A stretch of DNA of 64,000 bases, taken from assembly GCF_037176765.1 (NCBI RefSeq), contig NC_090025.1, forward strand, positions 1,328,552-1,392,551, in the 5' to 3' direction. Positions 36,228-48,200 of the stretch are shown piece after piece (position 1 is the stretch's first letter; each line of letters opens with the position of its first letter). The notes beneath the pieces were generated by a model. That model was not told the DNA's origin, ran no database searches, and was given only the letters and a program-made list of their open reading frames with translations. This DNA comes from Anolis sagrei. Taxonomy: Eukaryota > Chordata > Lepidosauria > Squamata > Anolidae. The position numbers and the translations under genes were made by a program.

Positions 36228-39200
36228 GAATCCCAGAATTGGAAGGGACCTCCAAAGGCCATCCAGTCCAACCCTCATCTTCCATGCAGGTTCAACTTCA
36301 GGATTCCATTATCCTCATACAGTAGAGTCTCGCTTATCCGACCTTCGCTTATCCGACATTCCGTCTTATCCGACGCTCCCCTTTTCCTCCAGCATTTCCC
36401 TTTCAATTAAAGGGGCGCATCTCCCCAACTGTCTCTCCATTCCTAATAAGTGAAAAAGGCAGGAAGAGGAGGGAAGGAAGAGGGAAAAGAGGCAGGACCA
36501 GAAGTGGAAGTATCCTCCCTCCTTCCCTCTGTGATTTCCATGCTCCGCTTCCACATCCAGGCACGTCCTGCTGGGCCCTCTAGCCCAGAGGCGTTGCCTT
36601 GCCTTAACTCTTTGAGTCCCTGTGGTTAGTATTCTAAGTGTCTAGCGCTGCGTCGGACAGGTAGAAGAAGGAGACTCCATATTATCCGGCATTTTTGTTT
36701 ATCCGACATTCTGCCGGCCCGTTTATGTCGGATAAGCGAGACTCTACTGTACTGACCTTGAAGGAGCTGGGGGTGGTGACGGCCGACAGGGAGCTCTGGC
36801 GTGCGCTGGTCCATGAGGTCATGAAGAGTCGGAGACGACTGAACAAATGAACAACAACACTGTACTTAATCCCTGTAACTATGACTCTGGACTTACAATA
36901 CTCAAAGTAACCCAGCATTTTATCTTCAGAATAGGTCAGTATATTTTAAAACTCCAACAAAAACCACCCCGACAGATGGCCATCCAGCCTCTGCGTGCAA
37001 GCCTCCAAGGAAGGAGCTTCCACTAACTTTTCGAGTACAAGGCTATGGCACCCAAAGTGGTGTGAAGCTGCATTAAATCCACAGCGTGGTGTAGATTTGT
37101 GCTTCCTAAACAGAGGATGAGAACAGCGATGTTTTGGGGAGAGGAGCCCTGCGTTGTGCCGGCCTCTCCCTCTCGCGGCCTCCCAAAGGCTTCTCTTCTG
37201 CCCTCTGTTTCTGCAGGTCTCTGGCCGGATGGGGCTCCTGACGCACCTCTACCGCACCTTCGAGAAGTCCAAGTTTGCAGGGTTTTGTCGGAAGGTGGCT
37301 GCAGGTGAGTCGAGGGAGGACGAGAGGCGGGTTTTTGAGTGGAAGACACTTGGGAAGGTGGGGCAAGGCTTTGGCTCACTCTGCCTTTCAACCAGATACA
37401 GGCTAACTTTGGCCCTCCAGGTGTTTTGGACTCCAACTCCCACCATTCCTAACAGCCTACCGACAATTATGATTTTAATGATGTTATGTTTTATATTGTA
37501 CTTGTGTTTTTGGTGGCATTGAATCTTGCCTTGTAAACCGCCTCGAGTCACCGGCAGACTGAGAGGGGCGGTATATTTTATTTATTTATTTATTTATTTA
37601 TATTTATTTACTTTGCTTGTATACCGCAATTTCTCAGCCTTGTAGGCGACTCAACGCGGTTTACAAATACAGTAAATAAATATAAATAAATAAATATTTA
37701 TTTATTTGCATTATTTCTACCTCGCTCATATCAGCCCGGAGGCGACTTAGAGCGACATACACAATCGGCACAATTCGATGCCATAAAAATACATACATTG
37801 ATAAGCAAAAGACCCATCATAGTGGAATTAGACATAAGACAGTGCATAATAACGATATTAAAAGCTAAAAACTATATCCTCTCATTCAAGTCCTCATCCG
37901 TTCCATCGTCTTGGGTCTCTCCTGGGTCATTTTCCAATTCAAGTTTGTCTATTTATTCGGAGGTTCCAAATGCTTAACAAGTTTTTACTCTTTTCTGAAA
38001 GGTCAGGAGGGAGGGGGCTGATCTAATATCCCTAGGCAGGGAGTTCCACAGCCGAGGGGCCACCACAGAGAAGGCCCTGTCTCTCGTCCTCGCCAGACAT
38101 GCTTGCAAAGCAGGCGGTATCGAGAGCAGGGTCTCCTCGGACGATCTCAAATTCCTGGAGGGTTCATAGGAAGAGATGCGTTCGGATAGATATAACTAAA
38201 TAAATCTCCCCATGGCCAGAGTTGAGCATCACCTCCAGACGCCAGAGATGGAAAGGGAAATCTTTGCCTTTGCTTGTGTATTGTATGTCATTGTTCACTG
38301 TATACAAGGCATTGAATGTTTGCCTATATATGTGTACAGTGTTCCCTTGCTACTTCGCGGTTCAGTTGTCGAAGTTGTCGTTCTAGCACCCACTTTTTGC
38401 TTGATGTTCAGGCAGTGCTTCTTGTACGTCAGAGCACGGTCCAGAGAGACTCCCAGGTATTTGGGTCTGCTGCAATGCTCCAGTGAGGTTCCTTCCCAGG
38501 TAATAATCCTCAGAGGTCGGGATGCCTGTCTGTTCTTGAAATGAAAAGCACACGCCTGTGTTTTAGATGGGTTGGGGATCCGCTGGTTTTCCCTGTCATA
38601 GGCAGTAAGAGCACCTAGAGCTTTGGAGAGCTTCTGTTCAACCACCTCAAAGCTCCCTGCTTGAGCGGTGATGGCATGATCATCAGCATAGATGAAGCCC
38701 TCTGTGCCTTCTGGCAGTGGCTGGTCATTTGTGTAGATGCTGAACATGGATGGAGCAAGCACGCTCCCCTGAGGCAGGCCGTTCTTCTGTTTCCGCCATC
38801 TGCTTCTCTGGCCCTGGAACTCAACAAAGAAGCTCCTGTTTTGTAGCAGGTTTCCTATGAGGCGGGTGAGGTGGTCGTCCTTTGTGATACTATACATTTT
38901 TCTCAGGAGGAGGCGGTGGTTCACAGTATCATAGGCTGCTGACAGGTCTATGAAGACAGCTCCGGCAGACTGAGAGGGGCGGTATACAAATACAGTAAAT
39001 AAATCTCCCCATGGCCAGAGTTGAGCATCACCTCCAGATGCCAGAGATGGAAAGGGAAATCTTTGCCTTTGCTTGTGTATTGTATGTCATTGTTCACTGT
39101 ATACAAGGCATGGAATGTTTGCCTATATATGTGTACAGTGTTCCCTTGCTACTTCGCGGTTCGCTTGTTGCAGACTCGCTGTTTCGTGGTTTTCCTTCCT

Positions 39201-42200
39201 TGCTACTCACCGGGCCAAGTCCTGGTTCTGCCACCGGGACCCGGCCTGGTGAGTAGTGAGTGAGCGAGGAAGGACAGGTGAGCAAGCGAGGGAGGGCCGG
39301 AAAGGCAACAGTGGGGGCAGGAGCCTGGCCACCTCTTCCAGGCTCTTGCATCCCTACTTTGTGGATTTTCACTTTTCGCGGGTGGTCCTGGAATGTAACA
39401 CCCGCGATAAGTGAGGGAACACTGTATTTCTCAAACCTAACAACTTGAGTCCATGTGCATCAAACTGCAGTATGTTGTCACAGGACAGGAGGAGAAGCCC
39501 CCCGAGAGCATTGCCTTCTTGACTTGAAAGCCCCATAGAAATAGAAATGTCATCTCCTTCCATCTTTCCTCCCCGCAGGAGCCGACGCAGGGGACCCCCT
39601 TTGCCGCTACGTGTTCAACAGGGCTGGGGAAGTCCTGGCCAGGCACATCCTTGCCGTGTTGCCCAAAGTCGACAAGGTAAGACCTGGATCCAGGTGAATC
39701 TGCTCTGTTGAAGGTGATGGTTGTTGCACCCTAGAGCAGGAACAGGACCCTCTAATCATTAGTTACACCACACCTTGGATGAAAGAAGAGTTGTCTTTAT
39801 ATAAAGAATAATTGGAGACGAATATAAAGTTGATAAACGTCCAAAAGCAAAAAGCCAAATAAGCAGCAAACATAAACAGTATCCAAACACAGGAATAATA
39901 GCAAAGTCCCAAAAGCTTGCTGTAAGAATCCAGATGCAATGACATACCAAAAGCCTTCAATATAAAACCATGAACTTAGCCACTGCTAATCCACTTGAAA
40001 AGCCAGGAAACCTTGGAGACGAGGCCACACGAAACAAGAATATCCAGGAGACTTGACTTGAAACCAAACAATGCCTGGTCTAAAGGAAATTCCCTAAAAG
40101 CTCAATTTAAGTCCCAGAAACTGGTTCCTACTCCCCCCAGTCTTTGACCTTAACTGCTGAATTCTTTCTGACCTATGTAAACTTTGGGCCTCTCTACGGT
40201 TCTGGCTGATTTCCAGACGGTGACTGGTCCTTTCTATCTCCTCATTAGCTGCAGCAGGTGTGGAACTATCTTGCAGACTCGAGCCTGGAGAAGGGAGTAA
40301 ACTTTCCTGCCTTCCTGTGGCAGGAACTTTCTCATGAGAACTTAACCTTTCCACTGACTCTTCTTGATAAGAGTCTGTAGTAACCTTATTGTCCAGAATG
40401 TCTCCATTTTGCACCTCATCCTCATTGCCATTGATCACATCAGGTTCACTATCCAAGTCAGACTCAGAATGGGGAAACACTAGAACAGATTCAGGCTCAA
40501 ACACAGGCTGAGTCCCAACAATGGTGGCGCATTGAGCGGAGACAGAAGCGCATGGAGGCGAGGGGGGAGCTTTTCTCTGCCTTATGAAGCAGGCATGGGC
40601 CAACTTGGGTCCTGTTTGTTTCCGGTGTTGGGATTCAACCCCACATTGCCTAAATCTCAAGTCTTCAATGAGGAACAGTTTAGTTAGCTTAGAATAGGCT
40701 AGGGTTTTCCTTCTCCTATGTCTTTTATATGACAGTTGCATTGTATTTAATTTCTTCTCTCCTCGCGGTTTCTGCTTGCATTCTGATTGGTTGTTGAAAA
40801 ATGGGTACTTGCCTTCTTACACTTTAGTTATGGAGAGTGTGTGCTGTGTGCTTTGAGATCTCTCTCTGCTTGTGTGTCAGGAGAAGAGATGGCTGTTGGA
40901 ATGCATTGTTGTCCACCTTACTAAACCACTAATCCTTTAACTAGTTCATGTATATGGTCCTTCCTCCTCCCCTCCAAAATTAGTCTGCTGTTATTGTTGT
41001 TGCTAGCTATTATTGCTATGTTGTTTTACGTTGTTTTATGCTGTCTTCATTGTTTTTGCTTTGTTTTTAATTGCATTCTGCCTTGAGCCTGGGCCCCATG
41101 TAAACTGCCCCGAGTCCCTTCGGAGAGATGGAGGCGGGGTAGAAAAATAAACTACTTATTCCTCTCCTTCTCCTTCTCCTTCTCCCCCTCCAAAAAACCT
41201 ACAACAACCCAATCTTTATGTATTGTTTTAACTGTTACTTGCTGTAAGCTGCCCCGAGACCCTTCTAGGAGAGGAGAGGGGACAGGACATGAATAAAACT
41301 TGTTGTTGTTGTTGTTGTTATTCTTGCGGACCTTTTCCCTACAGGTGTTGGCTATTTGTTTGAATTCTTCTTTGGTGATTTCTCCCTTTTTCCACTTCTT
41401 GTGCATGTCTCTTTTGTGTCTTAGCACAGTTAGAAGTTCTTTGGACATCCATTCTGGCTTCTTTGCACTTATCCTATTTTTTCTCTTTGTTGGCACGGTT
41501 TGCAATTGCACCTTGGGAACATGGCCATATAGCCCGAAAAAACCTACAACAACCCAACTCGAGAAGTGTGTATCAAGCCAGGGAAGTCCAGTTGCCTTCT
41601 TTTTCTCTTGCAGGTTGTTCCTTCACTGTGTGGATCTAGTTTAGTTCTCTTTAGGCCAGTGGTTCTCAACCTTCCTAATGCCGCGACCCCTTAATACAGT
41701 TGCTCATGTTGTGTTGACCCCCAACCATAAAATTATTTCCATTGCTACTTCATAACTATTGCAATTGTACCTTGAGTATTTCACTCTTGAGAAACTCCCA
41801 TCCATCCGTAACTCCCTTGTCTTTTAGTATCTGTGTCCATGGAATGCTGCTCAGCGTTTCCTTCATTTTTCGGAAACCAGCTCTCCTAAAGTCCAAAATG
41901 CGGGTTTGACTTGTCTTAGTTTCGGCCTTCCTTTGTACCTCAAATTGCAGGAGCACATGGTCACTTGCCCCTAAGGATCCTACCACTTCGACCGCATCGA
42001 TCAGGTCCTCCGCATTTGTTAGGATGAGATCAAGAGTAGCCAATCCCCTTGTTGCCTCTTCTACCTTCTGGACCATGAAATTGTCTGCAAGGCAAGCGAG
42101 GAATTTGTTGGACCTTGTACTCTTGGCCGAGTTTGCTTTCCAGCAAATATCGGGATAGTTGAAATCGCCCATGACTACTACGTCTCTTCTCTGTGCCTTT

Positions 42201-45200
42201 AGGTATTGTTTTAACTGCTACTTGCTGTAAGCTGCCCCGAGACCCTTCTAGGAGAGGAGAGGGGACGGAACATGAATAAAACTTGTTGTTGCTGCTGCTG
42301 CTGTTATTCTTGCGGACCTTTTCCCTACAGGTGTTGCATATTTGTTTGAATTCTTCTTTGGTGATTTCTCCCTTTTTCCACTTCTTGTGCATGTCTCTTT
42401 TGTGTCTTAGCACAGTTAGAAGTTCTTTGGACATCCATTCTGGCTTCTTTGCACTTGTCCTATTTTTTCTCTTTGTTGGCACGGTTTGCAATTGCGCCTT
42501 GAGTATTTCACTCTTGAGAAATTCTCATCCATCCCTAACTCCCTTGTCTTTTAGTATCTGTGTCCACGGAATGCTGCTCAGCGTTTCCTTCATTTTTTGG
42601 AAATCAGCTCTCCTAAAGTCCAAAATGCGGGTTTGACTTGTCTTAGTTTCGGCCTTCCTTTGTACCTCAAATTGCAGGAGCACATGGTCACTTGCCCCTA
42701 AGGATCCTACCACTTCGACCGCATCGATCAGGTCCTCCGCATTTGTTAGGATGAGATCAAGAGTAGCCAATCCCCTTGTTGCCTCTTCTACCTTCTGGAC
42801 CATGAAATTGTCTGCAAGGCAAGCGAGGAGTTTGTTGGACTTTGTACTCTTGGCCGAGTTTGTTTTCCAGCAAATAATCGGGATAGTTGAAATCGCCCAT
42901 AACTACTACATCTCTTCTCTGTGCCTTTAGGTATTGTTTTAACTGCTACTTGCTGTAAGCTGCCCCGAGACCCTTCTAGGAGAGGAGAGGGGATGGGACA
43001 CGAATAAAACTTGTTGTTGTTGTTGTTGTTGTTGTTATTCTTGCGGACCTTTTCCCTACAGGTGTTGGCTATTTGTTTGAATTCTTCTTTGGTGATTTCT
43101 CCCTTTTTCCACTTCTTGTGCATGTCTCTTTTGTGTCTTAGCACAGTTAAAAGTTCTTTGGACATCCATTCTGGCTTCTTTGCACTTGTCCTTTTTTTTC
43201 TCTTTTTTCTCTTTGTTGGCACTATTTGCAAAGGCAAGCGAGGAATTTGTTGGACTTTGTACTCTTGGCTGAGTTTGTTTTCCAGCAAATATCGGGATAG
43301 TTGAAATTGCCCATGACAACTACATCTCTTCTCTGTGCCTTTAGGTATTGTTTTAACTGCTACTTGCTGTAATTCTTGCAGAGCCTTGTTGTTGTTATTC
43401 TTGTTGTTGTTGTTATTCTTGCAGAGCCTCTTCCAAGGGGAGCTGGGCTTGCCCATTGTGTGTGTTGGATCCGTCTGGAACAGCTGGGAAATTATGAAAG
43501 AAGGTGAGTGGCAGGTTTGAGAGCCAGGGGTTGGAGGAAATGTGGCCTAAGCCCTCCAGACAGATGGCCAGCCAGCCAGGCTCCTCTACTTGGAAACCTC
43601 CAGAGGAGGAGGCTCCATAGCCATCTATTCCGCTATGAAACAGCTCTTATGGTCAGGAAGTTCTTCCTAATGTTGAGATGGAATCTCTTGCTCCGTCGAG
43701 TCCTGGTCTTTGGAGCCGCAGAAAACACCCTTTCACGTCTTCAAACGTGGCTTTCGTGGCTTTTCTTGACCTTCCGTGTTTGCACCAAAGTGTTGTACTC
43801 AATGGGGAGTTCAACCTGTTAAAGTTTTGGCCAAACAGCTCTGTATCCTGCTTAATAAATATGACAAACCTAATATATAACTGCTTAACCGCTCTGAGTC
43901 GCCTAAAGGCTGAGAAGAGCGGTATACAAATAAAGTAAATAAATAAATAAAATGAATAATAAATTAAATATTATTATAATACATTCTTTATAGGTATAGT
44001 TATTATATATTCCTACATATTATATATTATTGTTATATATTTATTTATTGTGTTATTATATACTAGCCATCCCCTGCCACGCGTTGCTGTGGCCCAGTCT
44101 GTGTATGTGTTGTGAGTATATATTTCTGTATCAATATAAATAAAAATGTAATGTTCGTTTGTGGGATTAACAGAACTCAAAAACCACTGGGCGAATGGAC
44201 ACCAAATTTGGACACAAGACACATAACAACCCAATGTATATCCTTCATTCAAAGAAATTGATTTTGTCATTTGGGAGTTGTAGTTCCTGGGATTTATAGT
44301 TCACTTACAATCAAAGAGCATTCTGAACCCCACCAACAATGGAACTGAACCAAACTTGGCAAACATTTCTTCCATGACCAACAGAAAATACTGGAAGGGT
44401 TTGGTGGGCATTGACCTTGAGTTTGGGAGTTGTAGTTCACCTACATCCAGAGAGCACTGTGGACTCAAACAATGATGGATCTGGACCAAACTTGGCACGA
44501 ATTCTCAATACACCCAAATGTAAACACTAGTGGGGCTTGGGGGAAATAGAATCTTGACATTTGGGAGTTGCAGTTGTTGGGATTTATAGTTCATCTACAA
44601 TCACAGAGCATTCTGAACCCCACCAACAATAGAATTGGGCCAAACCTCCCACACAGAACCCCCATGTGGGCCACAGCAACACGTGGCAGGGGACGGCTAG
44701 TCTATATAAATAAAAATGTAATGTTCGTTTGTGGGATTAACACAACTCAAAAACAATCAAAGAGCATTCTGAACCCCACCAACGATGGAATTGAACCAGA
44801 TGTGGCACACAGAACTCCCACAACCAACAGAAAATACTGAAAAGGTTTGGTGGGCAGTGTCCTTTGGTTTTGGAGTTGTAGTTCACCTACATTCAGAGAT
44901 CACTGGACTCAAACAATGATGGATCTGGACCAAACTCTACACGAATACTCAATATGCCCAAATGTGAACACTGGTGGAGTTTGGGGAAAATAGAATCTTG
45001 ACATTTGGGAGTTGCAGTTGCTGGGATTTATAGTTCATCTACAATCAAAGAGCATTCTGAACCCCACCAACAATAGAATTGGGCCAAACCTCCCACACAG
45101 AACCCCCATGACCACCAGAGTGGGCCACAGCAACGCGTGGCAGGGGACGGGTAGTATCCATATAAATAAAAATGTAATGTTAGTTTGTGGGATTAGCAGA

Positions 45201-48200
45201 ACTCAAAAACCACTGGGCAAAATGACACGAAATGTGGGCTCAACACTCCTAACAGACCAATGAATGAGCATCCCTCATAAAAACCCTCCAAAAGAAAATG
45301 GAAATGAATTTAACCCCCTCCCCCAAAAGATAAATGACGAAAAGATAAATTACATACAGAAAAAAGGGAGGGAAGGAAGGAGAAAAAAAAGAAAGAAGGA
45401 AGGAAAGAGAAGGAAGCATGGAAGCAACGAGCGAAGGAAGGAAAGCGGTAGAGAAGGAAGAAAGGAGAGAAAGGGGAAAAGAAGCGGGGGAGATGGAAAG
45501 AAATGGGTAGAGAAGGAAGGAAAGAAAAAAAGGAAAGGGAGCGAAGGAAGAAGAAGAAAGAGAAAGAGGGAGGGAAGGAAAGACAAAAGGAAGGATGGAA
45601 GCAAAAAGCGAAGGAAGGAAAGAGGCAGAGAAGAAAGAAAGAGAAAGGGAAGGAAAAGAAAAAGGGAGGAAGGAAAGAGGTAGAGAAGGAAGGAAGGAAG
45701 GAGAAAAGGAAAGAAGAAAAGGGAAGGAGGGAAAGAAGGAGAGAAAGAAGGAGGGAAGGTTGGCCACAGCAACGTGTGGCGGGTACAGCAAAACCACATG
45801 TATACACATGCATGCATTCTAATATATTTATTTTTTAAGTCCCTTCTGTGTTTTTCAGTATTTTTATGAATGATGGTCACTTGTTGGCCTGAGAGGTGCC
45901 TTGTGTCCAAATTTGGTGTCAATTCCCCCAGTGGTTTTTGAGTTCTGTGAATCCCACAAATGAACATGACATTTTTATTTATATAGATTATGTATGGCCA
46001 TTATGTATGGCTGTGTTCTAGCAGCGTTTTCTCCTAGCAGCATCCATTGGCAAAACGTCAGGAGAAAATGCTGCTGGAAGACTTTAGCCATACGGTCAAC
46101 GCACAAACGAACATGACGTTTTTATTTATATAGATTATGTATGGCCATTATGTATGGCTGTGTACGAGCAGCGTTTTCTCCTAGCAGCATTTGCAGGCAA
46201 AACGTAAGGAGAAAATGCTGCTGGAAGACTTTAGCCATACAGTCAACGCACAAACGAACATGACGTTTTTATTTATATAGATTATGTATTTCTTTTATTT
46301 ATTTATTTGATGCATTTATTATGTATGGCCATTACGTATGGCTGTGTTCTAGCAGCGTTTTCTCCTAGCAGCATCCACTGGCGAAACGTCAGGAGAAAAT
46401 GCTGCCGGAAGACTTTAGCCATACGGTCAACGCACAAACGAACATGACGTTTTTATTTATATAGATTATGTATGGCCATTATGTATGGCTGTGTACGAGC
46501 AGCGTTTTCTCCTAGCAGCATTTGCAGGCGAAACGTAAGGAGAAAATGCTGCTGGAAGACTTTAGCCATACAGTCAACGCACAAACGAACATGACGTTTT
46601 TATTTATATAGATTATGTATTTCTTTTATTTATTTATTTGATGCATTTATTATGTATGGCCATTACGTATGGCTGTGTTCTAGCAGCGTTTTCTCCTAGC
46701 AGCATCCACTGGCGAAACGTCAGGAGAAAATGCTGCCGGAAGACTTTAGCCATACGGTCAACGCACAAACGAACATGACGTTTTTATTTATATAGATTAT
46801 GTATGGCCATTATGTATGGCTGTGTACGAGCAGCGTTTTCTCCTAGCAGCATTTGCAGGCGAAACGTAAGGAGAAAATGCTGCTGGAAGACTTTAGCCAT
46901 ACAGTCAACGCACAAACGAACATGACGTTTTTATTTATATAGATTATGTATTTCTTTTATTTATTTATTTGATGCATTTATTATGTATGGCCATTACGTA
47001 TGGCTGTGTTCTAGCAGCGTTTTCTCCTAGCAGCATCCACTGGCGAAACGTCAGGAGAAAATGCTGCCGGAAGACTTTAGCCATACGGTCAACGCACAAA
47101 CGAACATGACGTTTTTATTTATATAGATTATGTATGGCCATTATGTATGGCTGTGTACGAGCAGCGTTTTCTCCTAGCAGCATTTGCAGGCGAAACGTAA
47201 GGAGAAAATGCTGCTGGAAGACTTTAGCCATACAGTCAACGCACAAACGAACATGACTTTTTATTTATATAGATTATGTATTTCTTTTATTTATTTATTT
47301 GATGCATTTATTATGTATGGCCATTACGTATGGCTGTGTTCTAGCAGCGTTTTCTCCTAGCAGCATCCACTGGCGAAACGTCAGGAGAAAATGCTGCCGG
47401 AAGACTTTAGCCATACAGTCAACGCACAAACGAACATGACGTTTTTATTTATATAGATTATGTATTTCTTTTATTTATTTATTTGATGCATTTATTATGT
47501 ATGGCCATTATGTATGGCTGTGTTCTAGCAGCGTTTTCTCCTAGCAGCATCCACTGGCGAAACGTCAGGAGAAAATGCTGCCGGAAGACTTTAGCCATAC
47601 GGTCAACGCACAAACGAACATGACGTTTTTATTTATATAGATTATGTATGGCCATTATGTATGGCTGTGTACGAGCAGCGTTTTCTCCTAGCAGCATTTG
47701 CAGGCGAAACGTAAGGAGAAAATGCTGCTGGAAGACTTTAGCCATACAGTCAACGCACAAACGAACATGACGTTTTTATTTATATAGATTATGTATTTCT
47801 TTTATTTATTTATTTGATGCATTTATTATGTATGGCCATTACGTATGGCTGTGTTCTAGCAGCGTTTTCTCCTAGCAGCATCCACTGGCGAAACGTCAGG
47901 AGAAAATGCTGCCGGAAGACTTTAGCCATACAGTCAACGCACAAACGAACATGACGTTTTTATTTATATAGATTATATATGGCCATTATGTATGGCTGTG
48001 TACGAGCAGCGTTTACTCCTAGCAGCATTTGCAGGCGAAACGTCAGGAGAAAATGCTGCTGGAAGACTTTGGCCATACAGTCAACGCACAACACCCCAAT
48101 GTGAATAATAATAATAATGGGGGTGGGTGACAGGACAGTCAAAACACACAACATTGCAAGATGACATGCTTTTTTTCTTTCTTTTCTCCCTTCTCCTTCC

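Noticed and set aside
45264-45838. Lys/Arg/Glu-rich or Phe/Leu/Ser-rich proteins
   Set aside because: Purine-rich tract inside a Helitron copy; compositional open frames.
46020-48080. Active hammerhead ribozymes in the hairpin satellite
   Set aside because: GAAACGTC is present but the CTGANGA half of the core is missing from the units.
45990-48105. CRISPR-like regular repeats
   Set aside because: Units lack unique spacers, contain transposon ends, and the genome is vertebrate.
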